Part shown: in pieces, positions 43,274 to 51,300 of the stretch | Layout: every line of letters starts with the position of its first letter | Numbering within the stretch: position 1 is the first letter of the stretch | Source: Desulfuribacillus alkaliarsenatis | GTDB taxonomy: Bacteria; Bacillota; Bacilli; Desulfuribacillales; Desulfuribacillaceae | Reading direction: 5' to 3' | Assembly: GCF_001730225.1 (NCBI RefSeq) | Contig: NZ_MIJE01000022.1 | Location: forward strand, 124,001-188,000 | Length of the DNA stretch: 64,000 bases | The notes under the pieces: model-generated | What the model was told of the DNA's origin: nothing | The model's database searches: none | The model's input: the letters and a program-made list of their open reading frames with translations, nothing else | Translations under genes and position numbers: made by a program

Positions 43274-44454
43274 ACAAAAAGAATGTAGTCATTTTATTTA
43301 TTTGTATTTGCATTGCCATGCTAGGCTACGGAATTGGCATGCCAGTACTGCCCTTTTATATTGAGCAATTAGGTGGAGGTGGCTTGCAGCTTGGATTGTT
43401 AATTGCAGCATACGGAGTTATGCAGCTAATCTTTGCACCAGTTTGGGGAAGTCTATCAGATCGATATGGTAGAAAACCAATTTTGATGGTTGGTATGACC
43501 GGTTTAGGATTAGGGATGCTGCTGTTTGGACTATCACACTCATTATGGATGTTATACATGGCGCAGCTTATATCTGGGGCTCTAGCATGTGCAATGTTTC
43601 CTGTTGCAATGGCCTATATAAGTGATAGCACCTCTGAGGAGAATAGAAGTGGGGCAATGGGTAAGATTGGAGCTGCGGCAGGACTTGGAATCGTAATTGG
43701 CCCAGGGATTGGTGGGTTATTGGCAACCAATTCATTATCCACACCGTTTTTTGTCGCAGCAAGTGTATGCTTTTTCACAGTTCTAGTTATTATGATTGGT
43801 TTACCAGAAACATTAACGAAAGCAAGTAGGAATGAATCGGTTGATAAAATTGAGTTTTTACAAATTAGGGGACTTTGGCAAGCATTATATACGCCTATAG
43901 CTTTTGGCTTGTTCGCTATCTTTGCCGTCTATTTCGGCAAAACAAACTTCTCTAGCATTTATGGTTTATATGCATTAGAGCGTTTCGGCTATGGACCACA
44001 AGAGGTTGGGTCAATCCTGATGATTATGAGTTTAGTATACTTAATTGCCCAAGGGTTTATTGTTGGACCACTCACGAAAAAGTACGGTGAGCAAAAAGTA
44101 ATTAAATGGGCTCTTCTAGGGAATGCTATCGGTTTTATATTGATGCTAATTGCAGATGCATTTATCTGGATTGTACTTACAATAAGCTTTTTCATACTAC
44201 TAAATGCACTGCTGAAACCAGCGGCCCTAGCATTTATATCTAAGAATTCAACAATGAAACAAGGTAAAGCAATGGGCTTTGCCGAGTCATATATGAGTGT
44301 GGGAAGGATTATAGGCCCTATTTGGGCAGGTGCCATATTTGATGTTAATATGAGCTTTCCATTCATCAGTGGGGCATTGTTTTTCTTATTGATGTTTCTG
44401 ATTAGCTTGTCCTATAGTGATGAGACGGATAAAAGGAATGGATTGACCTGCTGA
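43270..44454 (+). CDS. MFS drug-efflux-type transporter (YvkA-like)
   Basis: ATG 43270 overlaps the stop of the rph-like gene (ATGA). The 394-residue protein has about twelve membrane helices and the MFS motif A GSLSDRYGRKPILMVG between helices 2 and 3. The helix 5 region IVIGPGIGGLLA is motif C of drug/proton antiporters with 12 or 14 helices. It probably exports the same class of compound that the rph-like enzyme modifies, giving two-layer resistance under one TetR. Confidence 0.9.
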   Translation: MNKKNVVILFICICIAMLGYGIGMPVLPFYIEQLGGGGLQLGLLIAAYGVMQLIFAPVWGSLSDRYGRKPILMVGMTGLGLGMLLFGLSHSLWMLYMAQLISGALACAMFPVAMAYISDSTSEENRSGAMGKIGAAAGLGIVIGPGIGGLLATNSLSTPFFVAASVCFFTVLVIMIGLPETLTKASRNESVDKIEFLQIRGLWQALYTPIAFGLFAIFAVYFGKTNFSSIYGLYALERFGYGPQEVGSILMIMSLVYLIAQGFIVGPLTKKYGEQKVIKWALLGNAIGFILMLIADAFIWIVLTISFFILLNALLKPAALAFISKNSTMKQGKAMGFAESYMSVGRIIGPIWAGAIFDVNMSFPFISGALFFLLMFLISLSYSDETDKRNGLTC

Positions 44455-44568
44455 GCTAATAAAATTAGTCTGCTAACGTCTCCAGTATTTACCTCGAATT
44501 TTGCATAGAAAGTTATGCTATGATTTATCTAGTGAGGTTTACATAACATATACAGGAGATGAGAATTA

Positions 44569-45810
44569 GTGAGTAAATTTCTTAGATACATCATAGCGGT
44601 GACTATTATTATGTCGTTACTTCCATTAAATATATATGCGGAGACCTTTTCACCTACACCGCAGGAGGATCGCATAAACGGAAGAAATAATAATGCGTAT
44701 ATGCCTAGCACTACGGGACCTACTTTAGCACAACAAGAAGCTTTTGTTAACCAAATAGCCAAGTACGCAGTCGACGCTAACGAGCAATGGGGTATTCCTG
44801 CTAGTGCTATCATTGGTATGGCAATTTTGGAAAGTGGCTATGGAACTACTAGAATTGCCCATTTTGCAAATAATATTTTTGGAATCAAAGTCTGGGGATT
44901 CAATCCAGCAAATGCTTGGCAGTTGCAGGGACAACCAGACGAAGATTTTGCTAGGGAAATACCTGTTATCGCAAACCTAGGAAATGACCGTATTATTTTT
45001 GATGAAACACAGAGAAGAGATAACTGGTATAGAATGTTTAGTAGCTATGAAGATGCCGTTAATTTTTTGGCAGGTACTCTCTTATTAAATAATAGATATG
45101 GATTTGCTAGAGATAATTATCAGAAGAACATTAAATCTGGGTGGAGTCTAGAAGATGCGTCGAAACAGTTTTTGTTTGAAGTTGCTAACGCAGGCTATAA
45201 TCACTTAGGTGGCGACTATTATAGACGTACAATCGGAAATCTTATGGATCGTTGGGATTTGTACCAATATGATGCTGGCTATCATTTAAGAGATATAAGA
45301 GGCCATAAAGCAGAGACATCCATCCGCTTTGCTTCAGAAAATCAGTGGATGACAGGTCATAATGATGGCACATTTAAACCAGACAGTCCGCTAACAAGGG
45401 CAGAAGCCGCAACAGTTATAATAAACTATTTAGACTTAGTCCCAACAGATGAGCTTATTTCATTTACAGATGTATCTTTAGACCATTGGGGTATAGAATC
45501 TATTAAAATAGTTGCTCAAAATGGTATTATGATTGGTACATCAGAAAAGACTTTCTCTCCATCCACAGTGCTTACGCGTGCACAAGTGGCGCAGATTTTA
45601 TATAATGCAGGGCTATATAATGAAACCTTAAATAAAGATAATAGTAATTTCATTGATGTGCCTGATGATTTTTGGGGATTAACTGCTATTGAAACAATGC
45701 GTAATGCAGGATTTGTAAATGGCTATGGAGATGGAACTTTTCGTCCAAATCAGCCAATCACTAGAGCCGAAATGGCAATTATCTTAAAAAATGTTTACGA
45801 GAATTACTAA
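44569..45810 (+). CDS. SLH-anchored N-acetylglucosaminidase
   Basis: GTG 44569 with AGGAGATGA upstream. The 413-residue protein has a signal peptide (to NIYAE), a glucosaminidase domain of the FlgJ/LytG type (about 60-225: IPASAIIGMAILESGYGTTRIAHFANNIFGIK with the catalytic Glu, and the downstream SYEDAVNFLAGTLL), and three S-layer homology modules (about 238-280, 296-345, 358-412; e.g. GHNDGTFKPDSPLTRAEAATVI, GTSEKTFSPSTVLTRAQVA, GYGDGTFRPNQPITRAEMA). It cuts the glycan chain of peptidoglycan and is held to wall polymers by the SLH modules. A terminator follows. Confidence 0.93.
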   Translation: MSKFLRYIIAVTIIMSLLPLNIYAETFSPTPQEDRINGRNNNAYMPSTTGPTLAQQEAFVNQIAKYAVDANEQWGIPASAIIGMAILESGYGTTRIAHFANNIFGIKVWGFNPANAWQLQGQPDEDFAREIPVIANLGNDRIIFDETQRRDNWYRMFSSYEDAVNFLAGTLLLNNRYGFARDNYQKNIKSGWSLEDASKQFLFEVANAGYNHLGGDYYRRTIGNLMDRWDLYQYDAGYHLRDIRGHKAETSIRFASENQWMTGHNDGTFKPDSPLTRAEAATVIINYLDLVPTDELISFTDVSLDHWGIESIKIVAQNGIMIGTSEKTFSPSTVLTRAQVAQILYNAGLYNETLNKDNSNFIDVPDDFWGLTAIETMRNAGFVNGYGDGTFRPNQPITRAEMAIILKNVYENY

Positions 45811-45831
45811 ATACAAAGTCAATTTAAGCAA

Positions 45832-45861
45832 AAAACCTTGAGATTTTTTTCAAGGTTTTTT
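45832..45861 (+). terminator. Intrinsic terminator
   Basis: AAAACCTTGA (45832-45841) pairs with TCAAGGTTTT (45850-45859), followed by T. An additional palindrome CTTAGT-TTAT-ACTAAG (45871-45886) before the next gene may be an operator. Confidence 0.8.
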
Positions 45862-45900
45862 AGTGATATACTTAGTTTATACTAAGCGGGTGGTGTTTTT

Positions 45901-47064
45901 ATGAAGTACCGAGTGAATCCGAAAAACGGTGACGAGCTTTCAATTCTTGGCTTTGGATGTATGCGCTTTGCAAAAAATGAACAGGAAGTAGAAGAGCAGA
46001 TTATTTATGCTATTGAAAATGGTGTAAATTACTTTGACACAGCCTATGTGTATCCAAAGAGCGAAGCAACCCTAGGGAAGGTCCTAGCAAAAGGTTACAG
46101 GCAGCGAGTAAAGCTAGCTACTAAATTACCCCACTATCTTATTAAAAAACAAGCGGACTTCGATAAAATCTTTCACGAGCAATTAAAGAGATTACAGACT
46201 AACTATATAGACTATTATTTTATTCACATGCTTCCTGATGTAGTTGTCTGGGAGCGCCTTGTAAAGCTAGGCATCCTAGAATGGATTGAAGAAAAGAAGC
46301 AAACGGGGCAAATAGTTAACATAGGATTTTCCTATCATGGTGGGAAAGATGACTTTGTTGAAGTTGTTGACGCATACAACTGGGAGTTCTGCATGATTCA
46401 ATACAATTACCTCGATGAGAATAATCAGGCAGGTAAAAGCGGACTTCAACACGCTGCATCCAAGGGACTACCCGTTATGATTATGGAACCCTTACGGGGC
46501 GGCAAGCTAGTGACCAATTTGCCAAAAGAAGTTTACAAAATTTTTGACAATGCCCATGTGAAACGTACTCCAGCGGAGTGGTCATTCCGTTGGATATGGA
46601 ATCATCCTGAAGTTACTTTGGTATTGTCGGGTATGAACTCCATGGAAATGGTGAAAGAAAATATTCGAGTGGCCTCTGAAGCAGAAGCCAACTCATTTAG
46701 CGATATGGATTATGAGTTGTTTGATAAAGTGCGAAGGATATTAGACGAGAAAATAAAGATACCCTGTACGGGCTGCAATTACTGCATACCCTGTCCAGCG
46801 GGTGTCGATATCCCTACTTGTTTTTCTGCATATAACGACACCGAGATTGAAGGCAAATGGACAGCAGTTGGGAAATATCTCATGCAGACAGGCATGAAAA
46901 CCAAGGCCAGCAACGCCTCGTTATGTACAAAGTGTGGGAAATGCGAGAAATACTGCCCGCAAAATATCGCGATTAGAGAAGAACTTACTAACGTAACAAA
47001 AACAATGGAAGGTTTTCATTACAAGCCAGCTAGATTTCTAATTAAGCGTTTTATGAGATTATAG
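45901..47064 (+). CDS. Aldo/keto reductase with C-terminal ferredoxin domain
   Basis: A 387-residue protein. The AKR barrel shows Asp and Tyr in FDTAYVYPKSE, Lys in LATKLP and His in YFIHML. The C-terminal 110 residues hold ferredoxin-like cysteines: CTGCNYCIPCPAGVDIP and a second set CTKCGKCEKYCPQ, able to bind Fe-S clusters. Such fused reductases are common in anaerobes and may use reduced ferredoxin as well as NADPH. Substrate unknown. GGGTGGTG precedes ATG 45901. Confidence 0.92.
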   Translation: MKYRVNPKNGDELSILGFGCMRFAKNEQEVEEQIIYAIENGVNYFDTAYVYPKSEATLGKVLAKGYRQRVKLATKLPHYLIKKQADFDKIFHEQLKRLQTNYIDYYFIHMLPDVVVWERLVKLGILEWIEEKKQTGQIVNIGFSYHGGKDDFVEVVDAYNWEFCMIQYNYLDENNQAGKSGLQHAASKGLPVMIMEPLRGGKLVTNLPKEVYKIFDNAHVKRTPAEWSFRWIWNHPEVTLVLSGMNSMEMVKENIRVASEAEANSFSDMDYELFDKVRRILDEKIKIPCTGCNYCIPCPAGVDIPTCFSAYNDTEIEGKWTAVGKYLMQTGMKTKASNASLCTKCGKCEKYCPQNIAIREELTNVTKTMEGFHYKPARFLIKRFMRL

Positions 47065-47195
47065 GTTAAGTTCTTTTAAGAAGGACAACTACTAGAATTA
47101 TAAAGAAAGTATTAGTATGAAGGAATTCCTATTAAAATATAGAATAAATAACATCAGAGGAATTTAAGTGATAGGATAATAAAAGGAGGCTAACA

Positions 47196-48059
47196 ATGAA
47201 GAAGATTGGTTTTATTGGTGTAGGAGTTATGGGGAAATCAATGGTACGCAATTTGATGAAAAATGGCTTTGAAGTGACGATTTACACCCGTACCAAGAGT
47301 AAGGTTGAAGATGTAATCAGTGAAGGCGCTATTTGGTGCGATGATGTAGCCGCCTGCTCTAAAGGTCAAGATGCAATAATTACGATTGTAGGCTATCCAA
47401 AGGATATTGACGAAGTGTATTTCGGCGAAGAGGGCATTTTGAACAGTGCAAAGTCAGGTGCATATGTTATTGATATGACCACAACCAGTCCGAAGCAGTC
47501 AATCAGCATCTATAATAAAGCGAAGGAAAAAGGCTTGTTTGCACTTGATGCACCAGTGTCTGGTGGTGATGTCGGTGCGAAGAATGGGACACTTTCGATT
47601 ATGGTAGGTGGAGATAAGGAAGCTTTCGAGGCGTGCAAGCCTATATTTAAAAGTCTAGGCAAAAATATTATCTATGAAGGTGCGGCAGGCGCAGGCCAAC
47701 ATACGAAAATGGCGAATCAAATTGCGATTGCAGGGGCAATTGCTGGAGTTGTTGAAGCAATGAGCTATGCAAAAAGCGTCGGACTAGATGTACAGACAAT
47801 GCTTGACAGTATTAGCCAGGGTGCGGCTGGAAGCTGGCAGATGACCAATATGGCACCGCGAATTCTAAAGGGAGATTTAGATCCAGGGTTTTTCTTGAAG
47901 CATTTCATTAAAGACATGGGAATAGCCGTAGATGAAGCAGATGATGTAGAGCTTAACTTAGAAGTACTTAAGAATGTATTGAATATGTATAAAAAGCTTG
48001 AGGAACAAGGTCTAGGCGACCTAGGTACACAGGCACTAATTAAATATTACGAGCGTTAG
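47196..48059 (+). CDS. Beta-hydroxyacid dehydrogenase (3-hydroxyisobutyrate dehydrogenase / tartronate semialdehyde reductase family)
   Basis: A 287-residue enzyme: Rossmann motif GFIGVGVMGKSM, NADP-preferring YTRTKSK after beta 2, substrate motif DAPVSGGDVGAKNGTL, and the catalytic Lys in GAGQHTKMANQ. It reduces or oxidises small beta-hydroxyacids such as 3-hydroxyisobutyrate, tartronate semialdehyde or succinic semialdehyde; sequence alone does not separate these. AAGGAGG precedes ATG 47196. A strong terminator follows and isolates it from the injection-system locus. Confidence 0.92.
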   Translation: MKKIGFIGVGVMGKSMVRNLMKNGFEVTIYTRTKSKVEDVISEGAIWCDDVAACSKGQDAIITIVGYPKDIDEVYFGEEGILNSAKSGAYVIDMTTTSPKQSISIYNKAKEKGLFALDAPVSGGDVGAKNGTLSIMVGGDKEAFEACKPIFKSLGKNIIYEGAAGAGQHTKMANQIAIAGAIAGVVEAMSYAKSVGLDVQTMLDSISQGAAGSWQMTNMAPRILKGDLDPGFFLKHFIKDMGIAVDEADDVELNLEVLKNVLNMYKKLEEQGLGDLGTQALIKYYER

Positions 48060-48070
48060 AACAATCATAT

Positions 48071-48115
48071 CGCAGCAGATAACAAACAAAAATTCGTTAT
48101 TCTGCTGTGTTTTTT
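48071..48115 (+). terminator. Intrinsic terminator before the injection-system cluster
   Basis: CGCAGCAGATAAC (48071-48083) pairs with GTTATTCTGCTGTG (48096-48109, one bulge), followed by TTTTTT. The next 220 bases up to 48335 are AT-rich with no gene; a TTGAAA at 48278 lacks a convincing -10, so the promoter of the cluster could not be fixed. Confidence 0.8.
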
Positions 48116-48335
48116 GTCTTTTTAAGCAAATTATTTGTAGAAAATTGTTAGAATTACTCGAATCATAAAGAAAATTTAATGTTGTCTTTAAGATTTCTTA
48201 AGGTTCAAAAGACTAATAACATAGTAAAATGTAACTAAGAATAAATTATATGTTCCAAATCATACACTGTTATTAAGTTGAAAATATACTACGGATTGTT
48301 AGAGATATTCTGTTGTTAGTAGCGGAGGTGAGTAT

Positions 48336-51300
48336 ATGGGCTTTGCGCAGTTAGAGCAAGACACAGAATTTAAAAAAGAAATACCAAATTCACATGGCAA
48401 TATTGAACGGGAAAATTCCTCTGTCCATAGCGCTCTAACCGAAGCAAGTACTATGGGTAACTCCCGCATGATTAAGACTCTCGAAGCCATAGAAGATCAA
48501 GATAGTGGACAAACACAAGTGGATGAAACACCACAGAAAACAGGAATTCTAAACTGGGGCAAACAAAAGGCCACAAGTGTTAAAAAGTATTTTCAACAAA
48601 CTGTTCAAAGATTTGGGAACTATCTTGAGGAAAGAAAGGCAAAAAAACAAGCTAAAAAACGTTTATCTGATATAAATGTGGAGATGCTAGCAGAGAGTTC
48701 GGCTTTAACTTCCGACGAAAGAACTGAGGCGACTGATCGACTAAAAGCCTTACGTCAAACAGATAACGAACAAGCAGAAAGAGCTGGAGAAACTCAAGAA
48801 TCTAGGTTTAACAAACTAGAGGCTGGAGGCTTTGCTTTTCTTATCGAAGACCAAAAGTATAATGAAAACGGTGAAGTAGAAACTGAAGAAATTCAGCCTG
48901 AAGCCGTCAGTGTTACCGGCACACCTGTTGCTGGGGAGGGAAGCGAAGAAAGTGGAGACCTTATTTTAGAGGATAAGAAATATAAGCTTGATGAGCAAGG
49001 GTTAATCGTTGAAGATATGGATCAGTCTGTGCCAGCAATTGATGAAGATTTAATCACAAATGCCAGACAGGACTTTCTTTCAAAAACCCCTGTTCGCAAG
49101 AAAATATCTAACTTTTTTGGTGTAGGTACAACAATCCTCGACGGCTTAGCCAGAACTACAAAGAAAAAACTGAAGAAAGAAAAAAAGGCAACAACAGCAA
49201 TTGGTGATTTTATATATAAAGATTTCTTACATATTTCTAATTCGACGGTATCTATAAATGACGACAACACAGATAAAAATATGGAGATTAGCTCTAAGAA
49301 TATAACAATTCTAGGGCAAGCTGGTGCTAACAACAATGTTGATCGAGTAAAGCTGAAAACTGGACTCATTAATATTAAATATGATGCTATGAAGGACAGT
49401 TTTAGTGCTGCGCTTAGTGGAGGGACGATAGAAAAGGCTCCTCTCAGCTTTTTAACAATAACAGCACAAGGTCTTGAGTTGGTAAATGAAGGTAATAACA
49501 TTACTGCAGATAAGTTCACTATTATGATGAATGATACGAAAATTGAGACTACAAATCCACTTGAAGTTAAAGGAGTTAAAACGACGCTAAAAAACCTAGA
49601 TATATCAAATGCAGGTGTTAGTTGGAATTCAGAAACAATTTCTGCAACGGGGCAACTAATAGATACAACTACTGCGATTACTGGAGACATAATAATAGCA
49701 GAAAAAGAAAAAGCTCAATCTGCAGCAGCAAACTTACAAATTAAAACAATAAAGATAAATTTCAGCGATATTAGTACTATTTTTGAGATTCCTAGCTCTG
49801 CTGCAATGTTTCAAAAAACAATAACTGGCTGGGGATTAAAAGATAAATCAATAATAACTAATACTAAAGAATTGAAGTTATATAATTTTCTCAATGTAAA
49901 GGAAGTTGGCTACTCTTTAAGCACTGATTATTCACAAGAAATAACTGCAAAAATCGATGAGGAAAAAAACAACAGAGCTAATGACAATGTGCAAATTACT
50001 AAACTTGAGGGTGCGCTAAATTATAATTATGAAGGCGCTATATGGAATGCTACGATAAACAAAGGTAAATTACAGTTTGGCTGCACAGGCATATTTGATG
50101 GTAATGCAGAAAATCTGAAAGTTTCGGATAATAACAGCATAACGGCGGATAAATTCACTGCTACGATACATGAGACGAAAATTGACACGACAAATCCATT
50201 AGAAATGAGTGAGATGAAACCGACGCTTAAAAATTTAAATGTATCCAATGAAGGTGTTAGTTGGAATTCAGAAACAATTTCTGCAACTGGGGAACTAACA
50301 GATAAATCTAGTATATTTAGGGGCAAATTAATAATAGCTGAAAAACAAAAAAACCAATCTGCAGCAGCAAACTTACAAATTCAAATGATAAATTTAAAAG
50401 ATATGATAGTTTTCTTTAGAATGTCCGGATCTGTAAGCATGTTCCAAAAAACAGAAACAGGTTGGAGTTTAAATAATGAGTCGTTAACAAGTAATGCTAA
50501 AGTGTTGAAGTTGTTTAATTATCTTGAATTAAAGGATGCAGTGTACACTTTAGATGCTGATTGCACACAAAAAATAACAGCAGCTATTGATGACGCTAAA
50601 TATACAGGGAAAAGTATTGATCATCTGAATGTTACAAAGTTTCAGGGTGGACTAAATTTGCATAAAGAGGGTACCGACTGGAGCACAACGATTGACTCTG
50701 GTGAATATAAGTTTGAATGCCCTGAATTTTTCACTGGGACAGCTAAAGATATTAATTTTGACACTAGGAACAGACTAGTAGTTACCGATTCAACTGTAAC
50801 CCTAGAAGATAAAGATGTTAAAACCCCAGCACCACTAAAGATAGAAAATTTACAAATGGATGGGTCTGGGATTAACTGGAGCGCTAACTCTAAAAAAGTA
50901 CTCTTGCCTCAATTTAGAGACCTTATTTTATTTGAGATAGCAGACTTGAAAATAAATAAGAATGTTGGAGAAAAAGTAACGGGCACTATTGATTACACCA
51001 ATGTAATACCTAATATTGGCATACTTGACAGAATAACAATAAGTTCAAAAGGTCAGATTGAACGTCATGACAAGGGTTGGGATACAAGTTCTCTTGCTGG
51101 TAGCTCTGAAAAAAAGATATCCTTAAATTTTTTTAGTGGAAAAACAACAATTTCTGGATTGGGTTTTTCCTTAGGGGAAAAAAATGTAATAATTCAAGGA
51201 ACAGGTAATCTCGAGTCAGGAACGACAACAGAAAAAAACATTGGTTCAGCTACTGTGTTGCTAGAAAAAGATGAAAAAGGAGTAACTAATGAATTTCAAG

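Noticed and set aside
43989-44366. 125-residue minus-strand ORF within the MFS gene
   Set aside because: It is antisense to a clear transporter; the hydrophobic pattern simply mirrors membrane-helix codons of the opposite strand.
49022-49690. 222-residue minus-strand ORF inside the giant gene
   Set aside because: It lies antisense to a continuous 1820-codon frame whose in-frame repeats are conserved at protein level, and it lacks a ribosome site or recognisable motif.
49506-50780. Insertion sequence or assembly duplication
   Set aside because: The 639-bp repeats have diverged at many codons while staying in frame, so they are an old internal protein duplication, not a mobile element or assembly artefact.
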